From Gemmobacter sp034519525 (GTDB taxonomy: Bacteria; Pseudomonadota; Alphaproteobacteria; Rhodobacterales; Rhodobacteraceae), in NCBI GenBank assembly GCA_034519525.1, contig JAXHOJ010000039.1, positions 62,001 to 126,000 on the forward strand: a DNA stretch of 64,000 nucleotides, given 5' to 3'. Position numbers and translations under genes: made by a program. The notes below the pieces were generated by a model that saw nothing but the letters and a program-made list of their open reading frames with translations, was not told the origin of the DNA and made no database searches. Position 1 is the stretch's first letter. Every line of letters starts with the position of its first letter. This document shows, piece after piece, positions 8,936 through 17,280 of this stretch.

Positions 8936-9771
8936 CTTGCGGCCTCCAGCGCGGCGCGGGCCTGCGCCAGCCCGTCGATGGCCGACAGGACAGAGGGCAG
9001 GCCGCAGACCCAGTCCCGGTCTTCGACCGCCGCCTGACCGGCCTGCAGGGCGGCCAGCGCCGGATGGTGCAGGATTTCTTCGGCGCGCGAGCCGCCGGGA
9101 TAGGGTTCGCCCGTAATCACCAGATCGGGCTGGGCCATCAGCAAAAGCTCCAGCGGCAGCACGCCGCCGCTTTGCATCCCCAGATCATCGGCCAGATGGC
9201 GAAAGCCCGCAGCGCGGATGATCTCGCCCGACAGGCTGTGGCTGCCGGGGGTATAGCCATTGGCGGCATAGGTGACAGCGCTGAGCGTGGCGGGCTGTGC
9301 CTGTTGCAGCGCGGCAAGGCCTGCATCAAATTCGGCCAGCATCGCCTGTGCCTGCGGTTCGCGGTGCAGGGCCGCGCCCATATCGAGCATCCCCTGCCGC
9401 ACATCGGACAGGGCAGAGGCAGGGGGGAAGGTGACGACCTTGATCCCCAGCCGGCGCAGCATGGAGACGGTGGCTGTGCTGGTGAAGGTGCCCGCCAGCA
9501 CCAGATCGGGTTTCATCAGATAGATTTCTTCGGCCTGCGAATGGTTGATCGCATAGCCGCGCGCCTGTTCCACCATGACGGAAGAGCGCGGATCTGCCGC
9601 CAGATGCGACACCGACACCAGCTGCCCCGGCGCCGCCAGGATCATGGCCAGCTGATCAGTGCAGAGATTGATCGAAACCACGCGGCCCGGCGCGGCTTCG
9701 GCGCAGGCGATGCCCGCACCGGACAGGGCCAGAAGCCCTGCCAGCAGCATGGCCGGGCCGCGCGGGATCAA
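8932..9771 (-). CDS. btuF: vitamin B12 periplasmic binding protein
   Basis: A 279-residue cluster A-II binding protein (BtuF/FhuD type) with an N-terminal signal peptide ending near ACAEA. The fold is recognisable from RVVSINLCTDQLAMIL (about 30-45), EEIYLMKPDLVLAG and the C-terminal half with ALLQ-like helices. The reading frame opens with TTG at 9771, overlapping the btuB stop (TTGA), which suggests coupling. An in-frame ATG at 9750 also gives a complete signal peptide, so the start is uncertain by seven codons. It would deliver corrinoid to BtuCD. Confidence 0.83.
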   Translation of the reverse strand: MIPRGPAMLLAGLLALSGAGIACAEAAPGRVVSINLCTDQLAMILAAPGQLVSVSHLAADPRSSVMVEQARGYAINHSQAEEIYLMKPDLVLAGTFTSTATVSMLRRLGIKVVTFPPASALSDVRQGMLDMGAALHREPQAQAMLAEFDAGLAALQQAQPATLSAVTYAANGYTPGSHSLSGEIIRAAGFRHLADDLGMQSGGVLPLELLLMAQPDLVITGEPYPGGSRAEEILHHPALAALQAGQAAVEDRDWVCGLPSVLSAIDGLAQARAALEAAR

Positions 9772-11651
9772 AACTTGGCCTGCAGGCCGGCATAGACGGC
9801 CCGACCCTGCGTGGCATAGCCCCAGACATCCGAATAATCCTGATCGAACAGGTTCACCACCCGGGCGGTCAGGCGCACCTGCTCGGACAGGTCATAGCCC
9901 GCCGACAGGTTGACGGTGGTATAATCGGGCAGTTTTTCGGTGGCATAGCTGCCCCAGAACTGGGTGTCGGAATTATCGGCCACATGGCGGATATCGGCGG
10001 TGACGCTGCCGCGCCCGTCCAGCACCGCCAGCGTGGCAGACAGGCCAAGTTCGTGCCGGGGGCGACGGATTTCCACCGAACCATCGGGGTTCTTGGCATC
10101 AAGATAGGTATAGGCCAGACCCAGCGACAGGGCATCGGTCGCCTGCAGCTTGCCCGCCACCTCGATCCCCTTGCGGCTGCTTTTGCCCGGCTGGTTTTCA
10201 TAGGTTGCCCGGCCGCTGCCATCGGGGGCGGCGCCATAGACATAGGTGATTTCGTCGCGCAGGTTTTCGTCGAAATAGGTGACGTCGATCACGCCGCGTC
10301 CGCCCAGAACCTCGGCCTCGATCCCGATGTCGAAGCCGGCATTGGTTTCGGGGCTGAGCGCGGGATTGCCCAGCGTATAGGTATCATCCGCGAAAAGTTC
10401 GTAATACGACGGGTTGACAGAGGCCTTGCCGGCCGAACCATGCAGCCGCAGCCCGGTATCGGGGATCTGCCAGGACAGCCCGATGTTCCAGCTGGTGAAA
10501 TCTGCGAACACCTTGTTGTCGTCGCGCCGCAGGCCCGCCTGGATATCCAGCCCGTTGTCGAGGAAGCCGCGATATTCCAGCGCGGCGGAGGTCATGTCGC
10601 GCTGGTAATCGGGGGCGGTGGTGGAATTGTCTTCCTGCCGTTCGACCAGCAGGTTCAGCACATGCGCCGCATCGGCCACAGGCTGGCCATCCAGACCGAA
10701 GGCCAGGCGGTATTTCAGCTTTTCGGTTTCGCCACGGGTATGGGGGGCGCCCAGATCGCTGAGCTTGTTGACCGTATCCTGATATTCCAGCCGGTGGGTC
10801 AGGCGGCCCGCAAGGGCGGAATATTCGCCCCAGACCGAGCCTGCAAATTCTTCGCGGGCGCCAAAAAATGTGCGGTCATCGACGATATAGCCATCGGCAT
10901 CGGTCGCAGACCACGAGGCGGCGTCGTAATCGTAATCTTCGCTGGCGCGGCGCAGGGTGAAGCCGAAGGTCAGATCTTCGGTGGCGGCCCAGTCCCCCGA
11001 AAGCGCGATGCTGCGGCGTTTCAGCCCGTCTTTTTCGCCACCATCGCCCGAGTGATCATAGCCCTTGTCGTCACGCTGCGACAGGCTGAGCGCGAGGCCG
11101 CCGCTTGCGCCGCGCTGGCTCACCTGCGCTGAAACCGATGTGCCATTGCCCAGTTCGACCGCGCCGCCATAGTGCAGCCCGTCTTCGCCCTTGCGGGTGA
11201 TGATGTTGATGACGCCCGCCGAAGCGTTGGAGCCGTAGAAGGCCGATTGCGGGCCGCGCAGAACCTCGATCCGGTCGATATTGGCGGTATCAAGACCCGA
11301 GAGGGTGTATTCATCAGAACCGCCTGCCGCCTCGATCCCGTCGATCAGGATCAGCGTGTGATCGGCCTCGCCGCCGCGCAGGCGCACCTGCGTCAGGCTG
11401 GCGCCCGATCCGCTGACGGAAACACCCGGAATGGCGCGCAGGGCATCCTGCACGGTGACCAGACCGCGGGCCGAGATATCTTCGGCGGTCAGCACCGAAA
11501 AGGCGCGGCCATAGGCATCGGCGGCAATGGCGGACAGGCCGCCCGACAGGATCACCTCGTCCAGCGCGACATCCTGCGCCGAAACGGCGGCGGGCGCGGC
11601 AAGGCAGGCAGTGGACAGCAGCAGAAGGCGCAGGTTGCGCTGTGTCGTCAT
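9768..11651 (-). CDS. btuB: TonB-dependent vitamin B12 receptor
   Basis: A 627-residue outer-membrane receptor. The signal peptide is 1-25 (ending VSAQ), followed by a TonB-box-like DEVILSGG, a plug domain with VQDALRAIPGVSVSG and RIEVLRGPQSAFYGS, and a 22-strand barrel ending in a terminal Phe (AGLQAKF). The ATG at 11651 has AAGGGGATGAACCC upstream as ribosome-binding site; the frame extends further up but into the riboswitch leader. The length matches E. coli BtuB (about 600). It is the first gene of btuB-F-C-D, and the riboswitch indicates repression when adenosylcobalamin is plentiful. Confidence 0.9.
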   Translation of the reverse strand: MTTQRNLRLLLLSTACLAAPAAVSAQDVALDEVILSGGLSAIAADAYGRAFSVLTAEDISARGLVTVQDALRAIPGVSVSGSGASLTQVRLRGGEADHTLILIDGIEAAGGSDEYTLSGLDTANIDRIEVLRGPQSAFYGSNASAGVINIITRKGEDGLHYGGAVELGNGTSVSAQVSQRGASGGLALSLSQRDDKGYDHSGDGGEKDGLKRRSIALSGDWAATEDLTFGFTLRRASEDYDYDAASWSATDADGYIVDDRTFFGAREEFAGSVWGEYSALAGRLTHRLEYQDTVNKLSDLGAPHTRGETEKLKYRLAFGLDGQPVADAAHVLNLLVERQEDNSTTAPDYQRDMTSAALEYRGFLDNGLDIQAGLRRDDNKVFADFTSWNIGLSWQIPDTGLRLHGSAGKASVNPSYYELFADDTYTLGNPALSPETNAGFDIGIEAEVLGGRGVIDVTYFDENLRDEITYVYGAAPDGSGRATYENQPGKSSRKGIEVAGKLQATDALSLGLAYTYLDAKNPDGSVEIRRPRHELGLSATLAVLDGRGSVTADIRHVADNSDTQFWGSYATEKLPDYTTVNLSAGYDLSEQVRLTARVVNLFDQDYSDVWGYATQGRAVYAGLQAKF

Positions 11652-11668
11652 GGGTTCATCCCCTTGTG

Positions 11669-11685
11669 GCGGATCGGTGATCCGC
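11669..11685 (-). promoter_or_regulatory. hairpin beside the btuB ribosome-binding site
   Basis: GCGGATC and GATCCGC form a perfect 7-bp stem with a 3-base loop, ending a few bases before the AAGGGG ribosome-binding site of btuB. No U-run follows. This fits the translational expression platform commonly used by proteobacterial cobalamin riboswitches. A second palindrome, GGAGGAT/ATCCTCC, lies at about 11701-11716. Function is inferred from position. Confidence 0.5.
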
Positions 11686-11792
11686 AATCCTGTTGCGTCA
11701 GGGAGGATCATCCTCCGCAGACAGTGAAGTGCGTCACCGCTGCGGTTGCGCCGCTTCCATGGCGCGCCCCGCGCCCGGAAAGGGTGATCATT

Positions 11793-11945
11793 CAAGCAGG
11801 TCTCCTGGCTCGCGGGTCTCGGCTTCGCCTGCCTTCCCGGTTTCCCAGTGGCCAGATTGGCGTCGCTCGCCGCTTACAGTTGCGGGGGCAGCCACGGCCG
11901 GGGCCGGGTGGCCCTTCCGTGTTCCCTATTATCCGGCGAGGGGCC
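11793..11945 (-). promoter_or_regulatory. cobalamin (AdoCbl) riboswitch aptamer
   Basis: On the minus strand the conserved B12-riboswitch elements occur in order: the GGGAA-CACGG entry, GCCACCCGG, CCGCAACTGTAAGCGG, the core GCCACTGGGAAACCGGGAAGGC, and the closing Btu box AGCCAGGAGACCTGC (11796-11810). It lies about 140 nt upstream of btuB in the same orientation. This is one of the most recognisable RNA elements in the window. The boundaries are approximate because the closing P1 stem was judged by eye. The rest of the 402-bp gap 11652-12053 is leader sequence and the end of dgkA. Confidence 0.93.
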
Positions 11946-12053
11946 GGAACTTGAATGGCGCGAAAGGAAAGGAGAAGGGCCCGGAAGTCAAGGCTGCGGG
12001 CACAGCGAAATGGCAGGCGATACCCGCCTGCCACGCCGCGCCCTGCGGGAAAC

Positions 12054-12437
12054 TTACATCAGGATGGCCAGAAGACCCAGCCCATTGGCGATCAGCGTGC
12101 AGAACACGGCCAGCGAGCCCAGATCCTTGGCCTGCCCTGCCGCCGCCGACCAGCCGGGCGAGACGTGATCGGCCAGCGTTTCGATGGCGGTGTTCAGCGC
12201 CTCCATCGCGATCAGCAGCAGGAACAGCACGGCCATGGCGAGCCATTCCGTCAGGGTGGCATCGGCCAGCAGCAGGCCGGCGATCAGGCCACCACCCATG
12301 GCGGCTTCGTGGCGGAAGGCGGTTTCACGCCACAGCCGGGCCAGCCCTTGCCAGGAATAGCGGCTGGCGGCGAAGAGATGCGCGATGCCATGGCGGCGCG
12401 GCGGAACGGCGGGATCTGTCACAGTGGGATCTGTCAT
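12054..12437 (-). CDS. dgkA: diacylglycerol kinase
   Basis: A 127-residue integral-membrane diacylglycerol kinase (DgkA family). It has three hydrophobic helices, the catalytic segment EALNTAIE (about residues 80-87), and the downstream DHVSP and AKDLGSLAV blocks of the family. It phosphorylates diacylglycerol to phosphatidic acid. It begins in an ATGA overlap with eptA. EptA releases diacylglycerol when it takes phosphoethanolamine from phosphatidylethanolamine, so the pairing makes biochemical sense as a recycling step. The N-terminus carries a short repeat (TDPTVTDPAV) encoded by a repeated GGGATCTGTCA. Confidence 0.93.
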   Translation of the reverse strand: MTDPTVTDPAVPPRRHGIAHLFAASRYSWQGLARLWRETAFRHEAAMGGGLIAGLLLADATLTEWLAMAVLFLLLIAMEALNTAIETLADHVSPGWSAAAGQAKDLGSLAVFCTLIANGLGLLAILM

Positions 12438-14101
12438 TGCGTCACCTGCAGATGGCAGCCCGTGGTCAGATCCAGCGCGGGATCGCGGGCGGTTGTGGTG
12501 ATATCCATCAGCCCCAGCACGGTGTGAAACAGGTTGTCATGGCTGACGGGCGTGGCGGCCCGGCGCGCGATACAGCCCTGATCCAGTTTGAGCGCCGCCT
12601 TGAACGGTTCGGAAAACCACATCAGGAACGGCACCTTGCGCTGCGTATCGGGGGCCATGAACATGGGCGCGGCATGAAGGTAAAGCCCGCCTTCGCCCAG
12701 CGACTCGCCATGATCGGACATGTAGATCATCGCGGGGATCACACGATCCTGCGCCGTCATCAGGGCGATGGCCTGCGACAGGACATGATCGGTGAATAGG
12801 ATCGAATTGTCATAGGCGTTCACGATTTCATCCGTGGTGCATCGGGCAAAATCGGCGGTGGTGCAGGCGGGGGTGAAGCGTTCGAATTCCGGCGGATAGC
12901 GCAGGTGATAGGCGGGGCCGTGGCTGCCGATCATATGCAGCACCAGAACGGTATCGCCGGTCATGTCGGCCATGGTGCGGGCCAGGATCGGCAGCAGCGC
13001 CGCATCGGTACATTCGCCCATGGCGCAGGCGGCCGGATCCATCGTCCTGTCGATGCGCAGCGCGCCGGTGCGCAGGGCGATGCGCTGATCGCCGGTGTTG
13101 TTATCGACCCAGCGGGCATCCAGCCCGGCATGGGCCAGCACATCCAGCAGGTTTTCGCGGCCCAGGAATTTTGTCTGCGAATAATCATCGGTGGCGAAGG
13201 GCGAAAACATGCAGGGCAGCGATACGGCGGTGGAGGTGCCGCAGGAGGTGACATCCGGGAAATTGACCAGATCATGGCCGCGCAGTTCGGGGGTGGTATC
13301 GCGGACATAGCCATCCAGCCCGAAATTCTGCGCCCGGGCGGTTTCGCCCACGAAGATCACGGTCAGCACGGGTTTGGGCGCGGCGGCCAGCAGCGGGCCG
13401 GGACGCGCATCGCGGCCCAGCGGCGCCACGGTCTGGTTGGCGCTGCGGAACTGCATCTTGGCATAGCGCGACAGCGCGCCCAGCGTGGCGCCGGGCTGAT
13501 AGGCGCCCAACATGTCGCGGTGTTCGCGCACGGCGGCGGAGAATGTCTTGAAATCGGTCATCAGCAGGCCTGCCACCAGCGTGGTGGTCAGGGCAATGGT
13601 CAGCGGCCAGTGCCACAGCCCGCGCAGCAGGGCCGGGCGCCGGATGCGGGGCCAGAAGGCCAAAGCGGCGGGTAGCAGACCGAAAAGCCCGATATGCAGC
13701 AGGAAATCGGCGGTAATCAGGTGTTTTGATTCCGTCACCGTGGTCAGCATCGCGTTCTGGATCATCTCGCGGTCGATCAGGATGCCGAAGCGGCTTTGGT
13801 AATAATCGGCCACGGCGGCAGTGATGACGATCAGCGCCACGGCGGGGCGGTGCAGCCCGCGCAATGTGACCAGCGACAGGATCAGGAAGGTCAGCGCCCA
13901 GATCGCAGCCCCGAAGGTGATGATATCGCCGGGGGCGCCCGCGAAGATGCGGTTGGCCTTCAGCCAGAAGGTGCCATTCAGCACCACCACCAGATAGCTG
14001 GCAAAAATGGCGTTGAAAGCCAGCGGCGTCAGCACGGGGCGCAGGGCCGCCAGTCGGCCTGACAGAGACCCCGGCGGGGCAGAGACAGAGATCTGGGTCA
14101 T
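12434..14101 (-). CDS. eptA: lipid A phosphoethanolamine transferase (EptA/MCR family)
   Basis: A 555-residue inner-membrane enzyme. Five N-terminal membrane helices (about residues 25-185) are followed by a periplasmic alkaline-phosphatase-like domain. The metal-binding Glu253 is in FVGETARAQNFGLDGY. The probable phospho-Thr nucleophile is Thr289 in TSCGTSTAVSLPCMFS, and a metal-binding Asp-His is in SDHGESLGE. Conserved cysteines suggest disulfides. It transfers phosphoethanolamine to lipid A phosphates, reducing surface charge and often raising polymyxin tolerance. It follows cytochrome b561 by 8 bp and overlaps dgkA by 4 bp. Which acceptor it uses in this organism is not shown by the sequence. 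Confidence 0.92.
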   Translation of the reverse strand: MTQISVSAPPGSLSGRLAALRPVLTPLAFNAIFASYLVVVLNGTFWLKANRIFAGAPGDIITFGAAIWALTFLILSLVTLRGLHRPAVALIVITAAVADYYQSRFGILIDREMIQNAMLTTVTESKHLITADFLLHIGLFGLLPAALAFWPRIRRPALLRGLWHWPLTIALTTTLVAGLLMTDFKTFSAAVREHRDMLGAYQPGATLGALSRYAKMQFRSANQTVAPLGRDARPGPLLAAAPKPVLTVIFVGETARAQNFGLDGYVRDTTPELRGHDLVNFPDVTSCGTSTAVSLPCMFSPFATDDYSQTKFLGRENLLDVLAHAGLDARWVDNNTGDQRIALRTGALRIDRTMDPAACAMGECTDAALLPILARTMADMTGDTVLVLHMIGSHGPAYHLRYPPEFERFTPACTTADFARCTTDEIVNAYDNSILFTDHVLSQAIALMTAQDRVIPAMIYMSDHGESLGEGGLYLHAAPMFMAPDTQRKVPFLMWFSEPFKAALKLDQGCIARRAATPVSHDNLFHTVLGLMDITTTARDPALDLTTGCHLQVTQ

Positions 14102-14109
14102 GATGTCTT

Positions 14110-14682
14110 TCAGTCGATATCGCCGGGGGTGGCGGGGCGCTTGCGGCCGTCGATCATGGCGCGCACCAGATTTTCGCCATGGCGCAGGCTTGCGAGGATC
14201 ACGCCGCCCAGATGAAGGGCGACCAGAACAAGGATCAGGGTCGCGGCGGTTTCGTGGATTTCTTCCATCAATTCCGATCCCCAGAAGGCATCGGTGGTCT
14301 GCAGCCAGCCGGTCAGCGCGGTTGCGGCCACTGTCAGGATCAGGGCCACCACCATGGCGCCGCCTGCCGGATTATGGCCCAGATAGCGCGGTTCCTGCCC
14401 GCGGCGCATGGCGGCCAGATAGGCCAGAACCGCACGCGGCCCGCGCACAAAGCCGGTGAAGCGCGCATGGCGGCTGCCGATCAGGCCCCAGACCAGCCGC
14501 AGCGCCAGCAGGCCCGCGATGATCAGCCCGGCTGCCTCGTGCACGGTTTTCAGTTCATCGGCAGTCACCCAGCACACGGCGATCAGCACGGCCTGCGACC
14601 AGTGGAACAGCCGCACGAACCCATCCCAGACCGGGACGAGGTTGCCCTCGTCCCGCGGGGTCGCAAGGCTGCGATCAATCAT
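14110..14682 (-). CDS. cytochrome b561-family membrane protein
   Basis: A 190-residue four-helix di-heme cytochrome b of the b561/Ni-Fe hydrogenase b-subunit family. Candidate heme-ligating histidines sit in helix contexts RLFHWSQ, KTVHEAAG, EEIHETAAT and VALHLGG. The ATG at 14682 overlaps the end of the PepSY gene by 8 bp. PepSY/cytochrome b561 pairs commonly occur together in proteobacteria as possible membrane electron-transfer units. Here the pair heads an operon with eptA and dgkA, whose link to redox chemistry is not obvious. Confidence 0.86.
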   Translation of the reverse strand: MIDRSLATPRDEGNLVPVWDGFVRLFHWSQAVLIAVCWVTADELKTVHEAAGLIIAGLLALRLVWGLIGSRHARFTGFVRGPRAVLAYLAAMRRGQEPRYLGHNPAGGAMVVALILTVAATALTGWLQTTDAFWGSELMEEIHETAATLILVLVALHLGGVILASLRHGENLVRAMIDGRKRPATPGDID

Positions 14683-14938
14683 CGGAGCCGACGACTTCAA
14701 AGGTTTTCGGATCAATGAACACTTCGACGCGGGCGCCTTTGTCATCCTTGCCGTAAACCTCGTAGCAGCCGTCTTCTTTCTTGACCTTGCTGATGGTCCA
14801 GCCCTTGCCGGTCAGCGTGGATTCAAGTTCGGCCTGCGGGCGCCATTCGGCATCGGGGACCATGCAGCGGTCAGAGGCCAGGGCCGCACCTGCGGGGGCA
14901 AGGGTGACAAGGGCGAGCAGAAGGGATTTGCGCAGCAT
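14675..14938 (-). CDS. small periplasmic PepSY-domain protein
   Basis: An 87-residue exported protein: signal peptide (LLLALVTLAPAGAALAS) and a single PepSY-like domain ending in EVFIDPKTFEVVG. Two cysteines (DRCMVP and EDGCYEVYG) could form a disulfide. I chose the ATG at 14938, which has GGAG six bases upstream. An in-frame ATG at 14950 lacks a ribosome-binding site. It is the first gene of the PepSY-b561-eptA-dgkA operon, divergent from the response regulator at 15061, and is therefore a likely target of it. Confidence 0.82.
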   Translation of the reverse strand: MLRKSLLLALVTLAPAGAALASDRCMVPDAEWRPQAELESTLTGKGWTISKVKKEDGCYEVYGKDDKGARVEVFIDPKTFEVVGSDD

Positions 14939-15060
14939 CGGATTCTCCATTTGCGTCTGTGATGTGCGGTTATTGACCGATGAACCTTGCAGCCCGCTTA
15001 CAGTTGGCGGGGGCGCAGAATTTTCTCGTCATCCCATCCGCCGACCGTTAACCCGAAGGC

Positions 15061-15714
15061 ATGAGATTGCTTGTGGTCGAAGATTCCCCCGATCTGGCCG
15101 AGGCCCTGCTGCGCCATTTGCGCGGGCAGGGCCATGCAGTGGATCATGCCGGATCGGTGGATGCCGCCGAAGCGGCGCTGGATGTGGCGGAATATGCGGT
15201 GGCACTGCTGGATCTGGGGCTGCCCGACGGATCGGGGCTGGATCTGCTGCGCCGGTTGCGGGCGAAGGGGGACCGGCTGCCGGTCATCATCGCCACGGCG
15301 CGCGATCAGATCAGTGACCGGATCGCCGGGCTGGATGCCGGGGCGGATGATTATGTGGTGAAACCCTTCGATCTGGACGAGCTGGGCGCCCGGATCCGCG
15401 CCCATGCCCGCCGGGCACAGGGTGCCCCCGCCGCCCGGCTGGAGATTGCGGGGCTGGAGATCGACCGTGCCCGCAGCCGGGTGTTCCGCGATGGTGCCGA
15501 AATCCGCCTGACCTCCCGCGAATGGGCGGTGCTGGATGCGCTGCTGGGCGCGCGCGGGCGGGTGCTGTCGAAAGCCGCGCTGGAAGAGGCGCTGTATTGC
15601 TTTGATGCCGAAATCGCGGGCAATGCGGTGGAGGTCTATGTGTCGCGGCTGCGCACGAAGCTGGGGGCCGAGGTGATCGAAACCCGGCGCGGCCTTGGGT
15701 ATATGGTGCCATGA
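15061..15714 (+). CDS. OmpR/PmrA-family response regulator
   Basis: A 217-residue two-component regulator. The receiver domain has the acidic pair E7/D8, phosphorylation site Asp51 (in LLDLGLPDGSG) and Lys101 (VVKPFDLDEL). The C-terminal OmpR-type winged helix has LTSREWAVLDALL and AVEVYVSRLRTKLGAE. It overlaps the sensor kinase gene by 4 bp (ATGA) and is divergent from the operon containing eptA. In enterobacteria the PmrA/PmrB pair controls eptA (pmrC); the gene arrangement here suggests an analogous circuit. No clear PmrA box was identified in the 14939-15060 gap. Confidence 0.9.
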   Translation: MRLLVVEDSPDLAEALLRHLRGQGHAVDHAGSVDAAEAALDVAEYAVALLDLGLPDGSGLDLLRRLRAKGDRLPVIIATARDQISDRIAGLDAGADDYVVKPFDLDELGARIRAHARRAQGAPAARLEIAGLEIDRARSRVFRDGAEIRLTSREWAVLDALLGARGRVLSKAALEEALYCFDAEIAGNAVEVYVSRLRTKLGAEVIETRRGLGYMVP

Positions 15715-16978
15715 CGGCGCGGGGCTGGTCTTTGCGGGGGCGGCTGTCGCGCAACGTGCTGCTGGTGGCGGGCGCGGGCTGGCTGGCGGGGCTGATGCTG
15801 GGCGTTCTGGTGCTGGACCACGAAATGCAGGAGGTGCTGGACGAAGGCCTGCGCAGCGAGGCGCGGCTGGTGCTGGCGGTGATGGAGGGCCGGGGCAGTG
15901 AAAGCCTGGCGCATTGGCAGGCGGTAGAGGGCCATGAACAGGATCTGCTGCTGCGGGTGCTGTCGGCAGGTGGCCCCGCCCCGCCCGCCCCCTGGCCCGC
16001 GCTGACGAAGGACGGGCTGCGCAACAGCGGTGACTGGCGGGTGCTGCGCGCCAGTTCCGGGCCGATGTCGTGGAAATCGGGCAAGGCCGGGACTGGCGCC
16101 GCGAGGAATTGTGGGAGGCGGGGCAGGGCCTGTTCCTGCTGATGCTGCCGGTGCTTTTGCTGCTGCTGCCGGTCATCCATCTGTCGCTGCGCAATGCGCT
16201 GCGCCCGGCGCAGGCCTTTGCACAGGCTGTTGCCGCACGTCCGGCGGATGATCTGGCGCCTTTTGCCGCCGATGGCCTGCCCGCCGAACTGTCGCCTTTG
16301 CGCGCGGCGCTGAACGGCTATCTGGGGCGGCTGTCGCAGGCGGTGGAGGCGGAACGCCAGTTTGCCGCCCATGCCGCGCATGAGCTGCGCACCCCGGTTG
16401 CCGCCGCCAAGGCGCGGTTGCAGCCCTTGAAGGCCGATCCGCAGCTGGGCGCCGATGCCCGGGCGGTGGACCGGCAGCTGGATCAGCTTTCGGGGCGGCT
16501 GGCGCAGCTGTTGCAGCTGGCCCGGGCCGAGGCGGGGCTGGGGCTGGTGGGGGGGCGCGTCGATCTGCTGCGCCTCCTGCGGCTGGTGATCGAGGAATTG
16601 CCCGCAGGTCACTGCCCCGTGCTGCTGGATGATGGCGATATCGAGGAGATGTGGCTGGATACCGACGCCGATGCGCTGGCGATCCTGCTGCGCAACCTGA
16701 TCGGCAATGCCTGTCAGCATGGCACCGGGCCGGTAAGGGTGCGGCTGTCGGGCGATGTGCGGCTGCTGGTGGAAAATCCGGCCGCGGAAGGGGCCGCGTT
16801 CCGCTTTGCCCGGTTCGACAAGGCGCCGCTGTCCGAAGGTTCGGGCCTGGGGCTGACGATCGTTGACCATCTTGCGCGGCAGATGGGCCTGCCCTTGGTG
16901 GCACAGATGCAGGGCGGCATGGCGCAGGTGGTGCTGGATCTTGCGGCGCGGCGGGCCGATCTGCGGGCATCGCGCTGA
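15711..16978 (+). pseudogene. sensor histidine kinase, frame broken by a net one-base deletion
   Basis: Partner of the preceding regulator. The first frame (15711-16142) encodes one membrane helix and a short periplasmic sensor region. The second frame resumes near 16049 (RQFRADVVEIGQGRDW) and carries a second membrane helix, HAMP-like linker, H-box HAAHELRTP, N-box LLRNLIGNACQHG and G-box SEGSGLGLTIVDHL, ending at 16978. Restoring one base between about 16041 and 16049 gives a single normal kinase of about 420 residues. No other damage is visible, so either a very recent mutation or a sequence error explains it. If real, the sensor would lack its kinase core unless translation restarts at 16070. 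Confidence 0.85.
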
Positions 16979-17067
16979 AATCCGGCCAGGACCACGCCGC
17001 AATCTCTTGACGGAGGCCCCGATTCGGTGGTTCGAGAAAGAGAAATGTCATCTTTCAGGAGGTTTCA

Positions 17068-17253
17068 GTGAATAAATCGCAACGTCACTTCCTGCTGGCC
17101 CTGTGTGTGGGCTGCTTTCTGTTCAGCCTCGTGGTGATTACCGCCTCCAGCATGGCGGTGGACCCGCTGCTGCAGGTGGAGGGGGGATCTTTTGATCCGG
17201 CAACGCGGATTCTGGCCGACAGCCCCGATGTGACCGAACCGGACGGCGCCTGA
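17068..17253 (+). CDS. small single-pass membrane protein, unknown function
   Basis: A 61-residue protein starting with GTG, five bases after a perfect AGGAGG ribosome-binding site (17057-17062), which is the main support for it. Residues about 8-30 form one hydrophobic helix, followed by an acidic tail rich in Asp and Pro (DPLLQVEGG... DVTEPDGA). It lies 89 bp after the sensor kinase on the same strand and converges with the GGDEF gene. I do not recognise a family. It could be a small modulator of the neighbouring kinase, but nothing in the sequence shows this. Confidence 0.6.
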   Translation: MNKSQRHFLLALCVGCFLFSLVVITASSMAVDPLLQVEGGSFDPATRILADSPDVTEPDGA

Positions 17254-17280
17254 TCTGGCCGGAGGGTTCGCCGGGGGCGA

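Noticed and set aside
7212..9771. Ferric siderophore ABC importer
   Set aside because: Family alone would allow it, but the operon is headed by a clear cobalamin riboswitch and a BtuB-like receptor.
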